Assembly: GCA_049594615.1 (NCBI GenBank)
Contig: JBMYJR010000003.1
Span: forward strand, 1 to 64,000
Direction of reading: 5' to 3'
Length of the DNA: 64,000 nt
DNA from: CAXPZW01 sp049594615
GTDB taxonomy: Bacteria; Bacteroidota; Bacteroidia; Flavobacteriales_D; Sanyastnellaceae
Positions 26,418 through 35,175 of the stretch are shown piece by piece. The position numbers and the translations under genes are program-made. The notes under the pieces are model-generated. The model was not told the DNA's origin. It worked only from the letters and a program-made list of their open reading frames with translations, and did no database searches. Each line of letters starts with the position of its first letter. Positions within the stretch are counted from its first letter, which is position 1.

Positions 26418-27884
26418 TTGTTGTCGGCCGCCAACATACGCTGGTTCTATGGCTTGACCGGGCTTTTTGTCGCTGCCCTGGGCGTGGCCCTCTACACCGA
26501 ACACTACGAAGTGGCCGCCGTGCCCGTGGTACTGGGTGTGCTGTGGGCTGCCTTTTTCCGCACCGCAGACGTGTACCTGTTCATTGTCCTGTTCACCCCA
26601 ATATCGCTCAACCTGGAGCAGCTGGACATTGGCGGCATTGGGTTTTACCTGCCCACCGAACCCCTCTTAGCGGGACTCACACTTCTGCTGTTTTTCAAGG
26701 TGCTATCAGACAAGAGCTTCTCAGATGTTGCGCTGTACAGGCACCCAATTGTGGTGATTGTGTTGCTGCAATTGACTTGGGCGTTTATGACTGCCATCTC
26801 CAGTGAACTGCCGCTGGTTTCGTTCAAGTACCTGGCCGCGCGCCTGTGGTTTGTGGTACCGTGCTTCTTCTTTGCCATTTCAGTATTCAAAGGAAACACC
26901 GCCCGGATCCAACGTTTTTTCTTGTTGTATATGGTGCCGCTTGCTGCGGTGATCCTTTACACTGTCGCGCGCCATAGCACATTTGGATTTGAAAAAGACG
27001 CCGGTCACTGGGTGATGGAGCCGTTCTTCAAGGACCACACCAGCTACGGCGCGGTGCTGGCCATGTTCACACCTGTGCTGTTTGGCATGCTGCTTCAGAA
27101 GCGCTTCAACCTGCTGATGAAGGTGATCCTGGGGCTGCTTTTTGCCATCCTGGTCATGGGCGTGGTGCTCAGTTACACCCGTGCGGCGTGGGTCAGCTTG
27201 GTTGTTGCACTCGGCGTATTGGGCGTGTTGACCTTGCGCATCCGCTTCCGTACCATCGTTGGGGCCGTTGCGCTACTCGGCGCATTCTTGTGGTTTGCTC
27301 AGGATGATTTGGTCATTGCCCTGGAACGCAACAAGCAGGACTCCAGCGACAACTTCAGTGAGCACGTAGAGTCCATTTCCAACGTAAGTTCTGACGCCTC
27401 CAATCTTGAGCGCCTCAACCGCTGGAACTGTGCGTTTGCCCTGTTTGCTGATCGCCCGCTGGTGGGCTGGGGACCGGGCACCTACCAATTCGTCTATGCG
27501 CCTTTCCAACGCTCCAAGGACCGCACGATCATTTCCACCAACAACGCCGACGGCGGCAACGCCCACTCTGAATACTTTGGCCCGCTGGCCGAGCAAGGCG
27601 TGCCTGGCATGCTGCTGATGGTTGCGCTGGTGTTTGTGGTGTGTGCCCGGGCATTCCAGTTGATCTACCGCCTGCGCGAACGCGAAAACCGCATCATTGT
27701 GATCAGCGTGTTCTTGGGCTTGATCACCTACTACGTGCACGGCACCCTCAACAACTACCTCGACACTGACAAAGCGTCGATTCCGTTCTGGGGATTCACC
27801 GCCATCCTGGTGGCGGCCGATCTGTACTTGGAAAAAGGGAATCAGGAGAAACGGCAGCCCAACACGGCGGTGTCGTCCACATAA
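26418..27884 (+). CDS. O-antigen ligase family protein
   Basis: A 488-residue polytopic membrane protein with about 11-12 helices and the Wzy_C/WaaL region: VVLSYTRAAWVSLVVAL followed by a long periplasmic loop with the motif LVGWGPGTYQFVYAPFQ and the conserved NNADGGNAHSEYFGPLAEQG (H-S-x-Y/E). Members join O-antigen to lipid A-core or polymerise repeats; the two are not separable by eye. No ATG is available at the right place, so I use TTG 26418 (26421 is equivalent). The 3' end overlaps the convergent phosphatase gene by 43 bases. Confidence 0.85.
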   Translation: MLSAANIRWFYGLTGLFVAALGVALYTEHYEVAAVPVVLGVLWAAFFRTADVYLFIVLFTPISLNLEQLDIGGIGFYLPTEPLLAGLTLLLFFKVLSDKSFSDVALYRHPIVVIVLLQLTWAFMTAISSELPLVSFKYLAARLWFVVPCFFFAISVFKGNTARIQRFFLLYMVPLAAVILYTVARHSTFGFEKDAGHWVMEPFFKDHTSYGAVLAMFTPVLFGMLLQKRFNLLMKVILGLLFAILVMGVVLSYTRAAWVSLVVALGVLGVLTLRIRFRTIVGAVALLGAFLWFAQDDLVIALERNKQDSSDNFSEHVESISNVSSDASNLERLNRWNCAFALFADRPLVGWGPGTYQFVYAPFQRSKDRTIISTNNADGGNAHSEYFGPLAEQGVPGMLLMVALVFVVCARAFQLIYRLRERENRIIVISVFLGLITYYVHGTLNNYLDTDKASIPFWGFTAILVAADLYLEKGNQEKRQPNTAVSST

Positions 27885-29068
27885 GGGCTGTCGCCCTTGA
27901 AGGCATCCAAGGCGGCCAGCACCTCTTCCACGATGGTTTCAGCAGACTTTGAGGCTCCGGCGCGCAGGACTTGCTCCACGCGTTCGGTACCGAACTCTTC
28001 TTGGGCGAAGTTTTCCACTTCGGTCAATCCGTCGGTATAACACAACAAGAAGGCATCTTGGGGCACAGACACTTCCCCTTCGTCAATGCGGGGAATTTCG
28101 TCAAACATACCCAGCCCGATGGAGCCCAGCTTGAGCTCTTCTGCTTGCCCTCCCGGGTGCATGAGCATGGGCGGGTTGTGGCCGCAATTCACATAGCGCA
28201 ACTTGCGAGAGGGTGCATGGTAAATCGCCACAAAGAAGGTGATGTACTTTTCGCCGTGGGCGCTTTTGAGCACGCGCTCGTTCAGCTCGCGGATGACCTC
28301 ACGGAGTTCCTGGCGCTGGTATTTAAACATCGAGTGCAAGCTGGCCTGGAAGTTGGCCATCAAGAAGGCCGCAGACACGCCCTTGCCACTCACATCAGCA
28401 ATGCAGAGCATCACCTCGTCCTGATTCAAGGGAATCACATCGTAATAATCGCCACCCACTTGTTGGTGGGGGCGGTAATGGGCCGCAAAGCTGTATGCGT
28501 CGGTGTTGGGCAGCGCAGAGGGTACTAGCATGGCCTGCATTTCGCCGGCGAGTTCGAGCTCTTTGCGCATGCGCTCTTGGCGCAGGTTTTCTTCTTGGAG
28601 GCGGCGGTTGCGCACCGCAACAATGAGAATGTTGGTGATGGTTTGGATGAAGTTCATGTGCTTCACCACCGGGCTCATGCCCACCGATTCCTCGTCGATA
28701 TCGCCCACCATGAGGTAGGCAATGGGGGTGTCGTCCTGGAGAATGGGGATGACCACGTCAAAGGCCTGCTCGGTGGTGGAACCCGAAACCGAGAGCGTCA
28801 TGTGCTCGTCCTCAAACAAGGCCGTGTCCGAAACCGGATCTACCTCGCCTTCCACACCGTATTGCAGGATGCAGCGCCAGGTGTCTTCCCGGTTATACAG
28901 CACCAATTTACCGATGCCCAGCGAGTCGCACAGGATTTCGCGGTAGCGCTCGAGCAACTCTGAGGTGTGCTCGGCGGCGTTGATGGTTTGAGTGATGCCC
29001 AACAGCGCGGACAGTTTGAAGTCCTTGTCTTCAAGGCGGCGCTGCAGACGGGTGGTTTTGGCAGACAT
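27842..29068 (-). CDS. GAF-SpoIIE (RsbU-type) protein phosphatase
   Basis: This 408-residue protein has an N-terminal coiled coil, a GAF-like sensory domain (about 30-165) and a PP2C-like SpoIIE phosphatase domain (about 200-405). The phosphatase motifs are HYRPHQQVGGDYYDVIPL (metal Asp), CIADVSGKGVSAAFLMANFQ, CGHNPPMLM, CYTDGLTEV and VDDTAVLGCRF. RsbU-type enzymes dephosphorylate anti-anti-sigma (STAS) proteins in partner-switching pathways. No STAS or RsbW-like gene lies nearby, so its target is elsewhere. It follows lpxD on the same strand with a 46-base gap. Confidence 0.9.
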   Translation of the reverse strand: MSAKTTRLQRRLEDKDFKLSALLGITQTINAAEHTSELLERYREILCDSLGIGKLVLYNREDTWRCILQYGVEGEVDPVSDTALFEDEHMTLSVSGSTTEQAFDVVIPILQDDTPIAYLMVGDIDEESVGMSPVVKHMNFIQTITNILIVAVRNRRLQEENLRQERMRKELELAGEMQAMLVPSALPNTDAYSFAAHYRPHQQVGGDYYDVIPLNQDEVMLCIADVSGKGVSAAFLMANFQASLHSMFKYQRQELREVIRELNERVLKSAHGEKYITFFVAIYHAPSRKLRYVNCGHNPPMLMHPGGQAEELKLGSIGLGMFDEIPRIDEGEVSVPQDAFLLCYTDGLTEVENFAQEEFGTERVEQVLRAGASKSAETIVEEVLAALDAFKGDSPYVDDTAVLGCRFS

Positions 29069-29114
29069 AGGTCAGTTGCGATCGACGTTCGACGACCGCT
29101 AAAGGTAGGATAAT

Positions 29115-30032
29115 CTACCGCTGACGAAGCAGTTGGCGCAGCGAAGCCATTTCGCGGTACTTCTTGCTGGCCTCTTGGGCGGGGCTACCAAAGTAGGTCT
29201 TGCCTGCGGCCACCGATTTGGTAATGCCGCTTTGGCCGAGCACCACAGCGCCATGGCCAATGACCACATCGCTGGCCACTCCCACTTGGCCCCACAACGT
29301 GACGTGGTCTTCGACTACCACGCATCCGGCGATGCCCACTTGGGCGGCAAACAAGCAATGCTTGCCCACCACCGTGTCATGCCCAATGTGCACTTGGTTG
29401 TCCAACTTGCTTCCTTGTCCAATACGCGTATCTGCCGAAACGCCGCGATCAATGGTGCACAGCGCCCCGATTTCCACGTCGTCCTCGACGACCACCGATC
29501 CACAGGTGTGCATCTTGTTGTAGCCGTTCTCACGCTTTTGGAAGTAAAAGGCATCGGCTCCGATCACGGTGTTGGCGTGGATGGTCACACGGTCGCCAAT
29601 GATGGCGTTTTGATGAATCACTACCCCGCTTTGGATCACGCAGTCACGACCAATCTGGACGTTTGCACCCACCACCACATTGGGGGCGATGTGTGTGCCT
29701 TCACCCACGTTGGCCGATTGGTCAACAGCCGCCGCAGGATGCACCGTAGGCATAAAGTGACGCGTCAGCGCATTGAAGTCCTTGAAGGGATCCTCACTGA
29801 CCAAAATGCCCTTGCCTGCGGGCACATCGGCCTCGGCGTTCATCAGTACCGTGCCTGCAGCACTGTCCAACGCCTTGTCGTAGTACTTGGGGTGATCGCA
29901 GAACACCAAGTCGCCCGGCTCCACGCGGTGGATTTCATTGATGCCGGTTACCGGGTGATTGGGATCGCCCAGTACGCGGGCACCGATCAAGTCGGCGAGG
30001 GATTGCAAGGTTTGCGGCGTGGAAAATTTCAT
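29115..30032 (-). CDS. lpxD: UDP-3-O-acylglucosamine N-acyltransferase
   Basis: LpxD adds the second hydroxyacyl chain in lipid A synthesis. The 305-residue protein has an N-terminal uridine-binding domain (about 1-95) and a left-handed beta-helix of hexapeptide repeats (for example VNVGEGTHIAPNVVVGANVQ-like runs and QVGIAGCVVVEDHVTLWGQV, with the catalytic-His region LDNQVHIGHDTVVGKH), then a C-terminal helix for trimer contacts. Start ATG 30032 (MKFSTPQTL) is preferred over one six codons upstream. Since lpxA and lpxC are not adjacent, this may be one of the dispersed lpxD copies common in Bacteroidota. Confidence 0.92.
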   Translation of the reverse strand: MKFSTPQTLQSLADLIGARVLGDPNHPVTGINEIHRVEPGDLVFCDHPKYYDKALDSAAGTVLMNAEADVPAGKGILVSEDPFKDFNALTRHFMPTVHPAAAVDQSANVGEGTHIAPNVVVGANVQIGRDCVIQSGVVIHQNAIIGDRVTIHANTVIGADAFYFQKRENGYNKMHTCGSVVVEDDVEIGALCTIDRGVSADTRIGQGSKLDNQVHIGHDTVVGKHCLFAAQVGIAGCVVVEDHVTLWGQVGVASDVVIGHGAVVLGQSGITKSVAAGKTYFGSPAQEASKKYREMASLRQLLRQR

Positions 30033-30048
30033 AGCGTCAAAGAGAATC

Positions 30049-30085
30049 AAAAAAGCCGCACTCCGGACAGGTCGGAGGCGGCTTT
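30049..30085 (-). terminator. Intrinsic terminator after gdhA
   Basis: On the minus strand an eight-pair stem (AAAGCCGC with GCGGCTTT) is extended by five pairs past a one-base bulge and followed by six T. It separates gdhA from lpxD. Confidence 0.85.
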
Positions 30086-30105
30086 GATTGCAGGTTCATA
30101 AGGGA

Positions 30106-31461
30106 TCAGACCACACCTTGATCGATCATGGCATCGGCCACTTTCACAAAGCCGGCGATGTTGGCGCCGCGGACGTAGTCCACAGTACCATCGTCATTGG
30201 TCCCGTATTTCACGCACTGGGCGTGGATGTCTTGCATGATGGTGTGCAGGCGTTGCTCCACTTCCTCGGCGCTCCAGTTCAGGCGCAGGGAGTTTTGCGA
30301 CATCTCCAAACCAGAAGTGGCGACACCACCAGCGTTGGATGCCTTGCCAGGCGCAAACAGCACCTTTTGAGCGTGGAACACCTCAATGGCCTCAGGGGTC
30401 GAAGGCATGTTGGCACCTTCGGCTACGGCTTTGCAACCATTGGCCACCAAGGCTTGCGCTTCTTCGCCGTTGAGCTCGTTTTGGGTGGCACACGGCAGTG
30501 CTACATCACAGGCAATACTCCAAGGGCGTTGACCCTCGTGGTAAGTAGCGCTTGCGAAATGCTCTGCGTATTCGCGAATGCGACCGCGGCGGTTGTTCTT
30601 GAGGTCCATGATCCAAGCGAGCTTTTCGGCGTCAATGCCGGATGCATCGTGGATGAAACCTTTGGAGTCAGACATGGTCACCACTTTGGCGCCGAGCTCG
30701 GTGGCCTTTTCAACCGCGAATTGGGCCACGTTACCGGAACCTGACACCACAACGGTCTTGCCTTTCATCCAGTCGCCCACGTGGTTGAGCATCTCTTGAG
30801 CAAAGTATACGCAGCCGTAACCGGTGGCCTCCGGTCGGATCAACGAGCCGCCCCAGTTCATGCCTTTGCCGGTGAGTACGCCGGTGAATTCGTTGCGCAG
30901 GCGCTTGTATTGGCCAAACATGTACCCGATTTCGCGTCCGCCCACACCGATGTCGCCCGCAGGCACGTCGGTGTTGGGGCCGATGTGGCGCGCGAGCTCG
31001 GTCATGAAGCTTTGACAGAAGCGCATCACTTCAGCGTTCGACTTGCCCTTGGGATCAAAGTCAGAGCCACCTTTACCACCGCCCATAGGCAGGGTGGTCA
31101 GCGAGTTTTTAAACACTTGCTCGAAACCGAGGAATTTCAAAATGCTCAGGTTGACCGTAGGGTGGAAGCGCAGGCCACCCTTGTAAGGGCCAATGGCCGA
31201 ATTGAACTCCACGCGGTAACCGCGGTTGACGTGCGTCTTGCCGGCATCATCGGTCCAGGGCACACGGAACATAATCGTGCGCTCGGGCTCCACCATCCGG
31301 TCAAGGATGCTGTGGGCTTCGTACTGGGGGTGGTCCTGGATGAAGGGAATTACCGTTTCGGCAACTTCTTGCACGGCCTGAAGGAACTCGGGCTCGTGTG
31401 CATTCTTGGCTCTGACGGTTTCCATAAACGCGTCAATCTGAGCCTTGTAAGCATGGGACAT
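30106..31461 (-). CDS. gdhA: Glutamate dehydrogenase, hexameric NADP type
   Basis: Assimilates ammonium by reducing 2-oxoglutarate to glutamate. The 451-residue protein carries GYRVEFNSAIGPYKGGLRFH, the catalytic-lysine segment TLPMGGGKGGSDFDPKGKS, PAGDIGVGGREIGYMFGQYK, and the nucleotide-binding TVVVSGSGNVAQFAVEKA. The short-form length and these blocks match the NADP-dependent hexameric class. The ATG at 31461 (MSHAYKAQ) is chosen; the two codons before it begin with TTG. A candidate -7 element TAATTTTA lies at 31494-31501 on the minus strand. Monocistronic, with its own terminator. Confidence 0.97.
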   Translation of the reverse strand: MSHAYKAQIDAFMETVRAKNAHEPEFLQAVQEVAETVIPFIQDHPQYEAHSILDRMVEPERTIMFRVPWTDDAGKTHVNRGYRVEFNSAIGPYKGGLRFHPTVNLSILKFLGFEQVFKNSLTTLPMGGGKGGSDFDPKGKSNAEVMRFCQSFMTELARHIGPNTDVPAGDIGVGGREIGYMFGQYKRLRNEFTGVLTGKGMNWGGSLIRPEATGYGCVYFAQEMLNHVGDWMKGKTVVVSGSGNVAQFAVEKATELGAKVVTMSDSKGFIHDASGIDAEKLAWIMDLKNNRRGRIREYAEHFASATYHEGQRPWSIACDVALPCATQNELNGEEAQALVANGCKAVAEGANMPSTPEAIEVFHAQKVLFAPGKASNAGGVATSGLEMSQNSLRLNWSAEEVEQRLHTIMQDIHAQCVKYGTNDDGTVDYVRGANIAGFVKVADAMIDQGVV

Positions 31462-31493
31462 GTGCAAAGGTTGGTTGTTTGCTTTATCGGCGG

Positions 31494-31501
31494 TAAAATT
31501 A
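31494..31501 (-). promoter_or_regulatory. Candidate -7 element TAATTTTA before gdhA
   Basis: Read on the minus strand, seven of eight positions fit TAnnTTTG, 32 bases before the gdhA ATG. Confidence 0.35.
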
Positions 31502-31699
31502 GCACGTTCGTTGAATGTTTCATCAAAAAATCATCGCGGAGAAACCTGCGCCATTCGCGGGATGCGGACAATTTTAACAACCCGAATATTGGTGTCCGAA
31601 ATACACTTACTGCCCCGCACAAGGGCTGGTAACCTTTGGTCAAGCAATCCCGGTTTCACAATCCCTTGGCATCCTGTCACGGGCTGGGGGCAGAACCAC

Positions 31700-31707
31700 T
31701 ACCTTTG
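31700..31707 (+). promoter_or_regulatory. -7 element TACCTTTG abutting rbfA
   Basis: Exact TAnnTTTG match ending six bases before the rbfA ATG (31714). A normal -7 to start-site distance would make the mRNA leaderless or nearly so. Confidence 0.55.
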
Positions 31708-31713
31708 TTGGCT

Positions 31714-32052
31714 ATGGCAAGCATTCGGCAAGAAAAAGTATCGAGCCTGCTCAAGCGCGAATTGGCAGTGATCTTCCAGCGCGAGAGCCGCAACCTGTTT
31801 GAAGGCCGCTTCATCACGGTCACCCAGGTGCGCGTGGCGCCCGATTTGGGCACCGCTAAGGTGTACTTGAGCTTCATGGCTGTCTCGGACGCCAAAAGCG
31901 CACTCGAACAAGTCAAGCAAAACGACAAGAAGGTGCGTCAAATCCTTGGCAACACTGTGGGCAAGCAACTCCGACGCGTGCCCGAGCTCTTCTTCTACCT
32001 CGACGACTCGCTGGACTACTACGACGAAATCGACCGACTGCTCAAAAGCTGA
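31714..32052 (+). CDS. rbfA: Ribosome-binding factor A
   Basis: A 112-residue KH-fold factor for 30S maturation: VSSLLKRELAVIFQRES near the N-terminus, FITVTQVRVAPDLGTAKVYL (the family's VTxVxVSxDLxxAxVY block) and LRRVPELFFYLDDSLDYYDE (the P-x-L-x-F-x-x-D-x-S motif). Upstream frame extension lacks homology and crosses the promoter, so ATG 31714 is used. It is followed after three bases by a methyltransferase and then a LolC/E-like permease, a neighbourhood often seen for rbfA in Flavobacteriia. Confidence 0.94.
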   Translation: MASIRQEKVSSLLKRELAVIFQRESRNLFEGRFITVTQVRVAPDLGTAKVYLSFMAVSDAKSALEQVKQNDKKVRQILGNTVGKQLRRVPELFFYLDDSLDYYDEIDRLLKS

Positions 32053-32055
32053 TCC

Positions 32056-32862
32056 ATGCAATACGATCCCATCAAGCGGACCCTTGGGGAATTCTTCAAC
32101 CGGGCGCCCTGGATGCGCAAGCTCTTCTATAAACTGCTGGACCTGCTGCTCTTGCGCACCTGGCACGTGCACCGTGAATTGCGCAAATGGCGCAAAACCG
32201 CACCTGAAAACGCCCACATCTTGGACGCCGGCGCTGGTTTTGGGCAATACACCTACTACATGAGTGGGTGGAGCAAGAAGTACTGCATCTTGGCGGTGGA
32301 CGTCAAGGAAGAACAGGTGTGCGATTGCAACCGCTTCTTCCGTGAAATCGGCCGCGAAAACGTGCTCTTCAAAATCGAAGACCTGACCCACTTCAAAAAA
32401 CCCGAGGCCTTTGACCTGGTGCTGTGCGTGGACGTGATGGAACACGTGGAAGAAGACGTGCGCATCATGACCAACTACTACGAAAGCCTCAAGGAGGGTG
32501 GTCAGCTGATCATTTCTACTCCTTCTGACGAGGGAGGTTCGGACGTGCATGGCGATGAAGAAGAAAGCTTCATCGAAGAACACGTGCGCGACGGTTACAG
32601 TCCTGCTGACATCAAAGAAAAACTCAAGCTCGCCGGCTTCAAGCGCGTGAAGGTACATTACCAGTACGGCACCCCGGGCAAGATCTCGTGGCGCTTGAGC
32701 ATGAAGTACCCCATGAAAATGCTGAACATCAGCAAGCTGTTTTTCATCCTGCTGCCGTTTTACTACCTGGTCACCTTCCCCATCTCTGCAGTACTCAATT
32801 ACATCGACAGCCACTCAGCCCACCACACCGGCACAGGCTTGATTGTACTCGCCTACAAGTAG
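32056..32862 (+). CDS. Class I SAM-dependent methyltransferase with C-terminal hydrophobic region
   Basis: A 268-residue protein has a Rossmann methyltransferase core: motif I HILDAGAGFGQYTYYM, motif II LAVDVKEEQV, and motif IV FDLVLCVDVMEHVEED. The C-terminal part has a hydrophobic stretch (about residues 225-245, LFFILLPFYYLVTFPISAVL) that suggests membrane association, together with a basic N-terminus. The substrate is unknown; membrane-linked class I enzymes may act on lipids, quinones or glycan carriers. It sits between rbfA and a lipoprotein-release-type permease with almost no gaps, so all three are probably one transcript. Confidence 0.82.
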   Translation: MQYDPIKRTLGEFFNRAPWMRKLFYKLLDLLLLRTWHVHRELRKWRKTAPENAHILDAGAGFGQYTYYMSGWSKKYCILAVDVKEEQVCDCNRFFREIGRENVLFKIEDLTHFKKPEAFDLVLCVDVMEHVEEDVRIMTNYYESLKEGGQLIISTPSDEGGSDVHGDEEESFIEEHVRDGYSPADIKEKLKLAGFKRVKVHYQYGTPGKISWRLSMKYPMKMLNISKLFFILLPFYYLVTFPISAVLNYIDSHSAHHTGTGLIVLAYK

Positions 32863-32863
32863 G

Positions 32864-34093
32864 GTGAATGTTTCGGCCTACATAGCGCGCCGGTACCTGT
32901 TCTCACGCAAGCGGACCAACATCATCAATGTCATCTCCATCATTTCAACCGTGGTGGTGGCCGGGGTGAGTGCAGCAATGATCATTATCCTTTCGGCCTT
33001 TAACGGGATTGAAGCGTTGGTGGAAACCCTCTTCAGCCGCTTTGAAGCCGACTTGACCGTTCTGCCAGTCACGGGCAAGACCATCCCGACCGACTCCTTG
33101 GATACCGCTGACTTTTTGGAAGTGGCGGGTGTTGCCCGCGTTTCTCGAGTGGTGGAGGAAGACGCCTGGTTGCAGTACGTCAATCCCATTGGTGAACCGA
33201 GTAACGTGGTGGCCACCATCAAAGGCATCGACACGACCTATGCGGCCATGACCCAGGTGGACACCATGATCGTATGGGGCGATTTTTCTCTGGGTGAACC
33301 CGGGGCGCCACAAGTCATTCCAGGGTTAGGGGTCCTGAGCGAATTGGGGGTACCCCTGTCCTCCCCCGACCCGCAGTACATCCTGATCAATGCTCCACAA
33401 CGGGGCAAACGCCTGAGCAAATTCAAGGAGAACGCCTTTGCACGCCACCCGGCACAGGTGTCCGGGGTCTTCTCCATCAACGCCGACTTGGACGTGCGTT
33501 ACTTGGTGGCCAGTGTTGACGCCTGTCAGGAGTGGTTTGGCTATAAGAAGGAGATCAGCGGATTTGAAATTCAAGTGGCTCCCGAAGCCGACTTTGCAGA
33601 GGTCCAAGCCGAAATCGCAGCGCTCCTTCCCGAAGGCTTGGCGCAAGTCGAAAACCGGTTTGAACGCAACGCCCTGGTCTACCAAACCAACAAAAGCGAG
33701 AAGTGGGCCACCTACCTCATCTTGCTGTTCATCCTGCTGATTGCGGCCTTCAACATCGTGGCCTCGCTCACCATGCTGATCATCGAAAAGAAGCGCGACA
33801 TCTTTGTACTGCGCAGCCTCGGGGTCACCGAAAACGGAATCCGTAGGGTGTTCGTGCTCGAGGGGATTTTCATCTATTTCATCGGGGCCATCACTGGCAT
33901 TGTGCTGGGCACTTTGGTGTGTTGGGCACAGCAAACCTTTGGTCTGATCCGCTTGCAAGGGGCCATGGTGGAATACTACCCGGTCAAAATCGACGCCATG
34001 GACATGGTGGGGGTAGTGGTGACCGTGATGCTGGTTGGAATGGTGTTCTCGACGGCGCTGGTGCGCATGCTGCTGAAACGCTTCGCCCTCTAG
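32864..34093 (+). CDS. LolC/LolE-type lipoprotein-releasing permease
   Basis: This 409-residue protein has the MacB/FtsX-like four-helix layout: N-terminal AYIARRYLFSRKRTNIINVI and helix one, a large periplasmic domain (about 45-270), then three helices starting YLILLFILLIAAFNIVASLT with the coupling segment IIEKKRDIFVLRSLGVTENGI. The layout matches LolC/E, which extract outer-membrane lipoproteins with ATPase LolD. No ATPase is adjacent, as is usual in Bacteroidota. The start is GTG 32864, one base after the methyltransferase stop. Its TAG stop shares CTAG with the convergent dusB stop. Confidence 0.85.
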   Translation: MNVSAYIARRYLFSRKRTNIINVISIISTVVVAGVSAAMIIILSAFNGIEALVETLFSRFEADLTVLPVTGKTIPTDSLDTADFLEVAGVARVSRVVEEDAWLQYVNPIGEPSNVVATIKGIDTTYAAMTQVDTMIVWGDFSLGEPGAPQVIPGLGVLSELGVPLSSPDPQYILINAPQRGKRLSKFKENAFARHPAQVSGVFSINADLDVRYLVASVDACQEWFGYKKEISGFEIQVAPEADFAEVQAEIAALLPEGLAQVENRFERNALVYQTNKSEKWATYLILLFILLIAAFNIVASLTMLIIEKKRDIFVLRSLGVTENGIRRVFVLEGIFIYFIGAITGIVLGTLVCWAQQTFGLIRLQGAMVEYYPVKIDAMDMVGVVVTVMLVGMVFSTALVRMLLKRFAL

Positions 34094-35088
34094 CTGGCAA
34101 AGCGCGCATCGCCAAACTCGCGGCGAATCTGCTCGAGCTTCTCAAAGATGGCCGCCGAATCCATTTCGGTCACCAACACCATGCGGTGCTCCTTGAAATG
34201 CGGAATGCCGCGGAAGTAGTTGGCGTAGTGTCGGCGCATTTCCACCACTCCCAAACGCTCGCCTTTCCAGTCCAATGACATCTGCAGGTGCTGTTTGGCG
34301 GCATCCACGCGGTCAGAAATGGTGGGGCGCTCCAGGTGTGCGCCGGTTTTGATGAAGTGCTTGATCTCGCGGAACACCCAAGGGTTTCCGATGGAAGCGC
34401 GGCCAATCATGACCCCATCCACCCCGTACTTCTGCTTGTACTCCACGGCCTTTTCGGGCGAATCGATGTCGCCGTTGCCAAAGACCGGGATGCGCATGCG
34501 CGGGTTTTCACGTACCGCTGCAATCAAGCGCCAATCCGCCTCGCCCTTGTACATCTGCTTGCGTGTGCGCCCGTGGATGGAAATGGCTTCGATGCCCACA
34601 TCCTGCAAACGCTCAGCCACTTCCACGATGTACTTGGTGTTGTCGTCCCAGCCCAAGCGGGTTTTGACCGTGACCGGCAGGCTGGTGCTTTTGACAATCT
34701 CGGAGGTCATGCGCACCATTTTGGGGATGTCCTGCAGGATGCCCGCACCGGCGCCTTTGCACGCCACTTTTTTCACCGGACACCCGTAGTTGATGTCGAT
34801 GATGTCGGGGTTGGAGGCCGCGGTGATTTCGGTGGCTTGGCGCATGCTCTCGATGTCGCTCCCGAAGATTTGGATGCCGATGGGGCGCTCCATTTCGTAA
34901 ATGTCGAGTTTCATGACGCTTTTGGCCGCATCACGGATCAGACCTTCAGAAGAGATGAATTCGGTGTACATCAAATCTGCGCCGTACTTCTTGCAGAGCG
35001 TACGGAACGGGGGATCGCTCACATCCTCCATGGGAGCGAGCAGCAGGGGGAAGTCCCCGAGATCGATGTCGCGAATTTTAACTGACAT
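34090..35088 (-). CDS. dusB: tRNA-dihydrouridine synthase
   Basis: A 332-residue flavoenzyme reducing uridine to dihydrouridine in tRNA. The TIM-barrel signatures are LLLAPMEDVSDPPFRTLCKK, DINYGCPVKKV (catalytic Cys), VTVKTRLGWDD, SIHGRTRKQMYKGEADW, FGNGDI and DGVMIGRASIGNPWVF, followed by the C-terminal helical tRNA-binding domain. A very long upstream extension of the frame runs antisense through the CPBP gene and is rejected; MSVKIRDIDLG at 35088 is the natural start. DusB-like versus DusA/C assignment is from overall motif pattern. Confidence 0.93.
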   Translation of the reverse strand: MSVKIRDIDLGDFPLLLAPMEDVSDPPFRTLCKKYGADLMYTEFISSEGLIRDAAKSVMKLDIYEMERPIGIQIFGSDIESMRQATEITAASNPDIIDINYGCPVKKVACKGAGAGILQDIPKMVRMTSEIVKSTSLPVTVKTRLGWDDNTKYIVEVAERLQDVGIEAISIHGRTRKQMYKGEADWRLIAAVRENPRMRIPVFGNGDIDSPEKAVEYKQKYGVDGVMIGRASIGNPWVFREIKHFIKTGAHLERPTISDRVDAAKQHLQMSLDWKGERLGVVEMRRHYANYFRGIPHFKEHRMVLVTEMDSAAIFEKLEQIRREFGDARFAS

Positions 35089-35136
35089 GGCCGTGGTCTG
35101 CGGCTTCCAGCACCGGTGGACCGGAGCGGAAATCCG

Positions 35137-35158
35137 CATATTTGCACACGCAAAAGTA
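35137..35158. promoter_or_regulatory. Divergent promoter region between dusB and the CPBP gene
   Basis: TACTTTTG on the minus strand (35158 down to 35151, exact TAnnTTTG) faces dusB. CATATTTG on the plus strand (35137-35144, one mismatch) faces the CPBP gene. The two -7 elements lie back to back within 22 bases, so RNA polymerase cannot occupy both at once. Confidence 0.5.
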
Positions 35159-35175
35159 CGAAAGCCTTCAGCCCT

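Noticed and set aside
27842..29068. Local partner-switching module around the SpoIIE phosphatase
   Set aside because: No STAS or RsbW-type genes are nearby; neighbours are lpxD and the O-antigen ligase.
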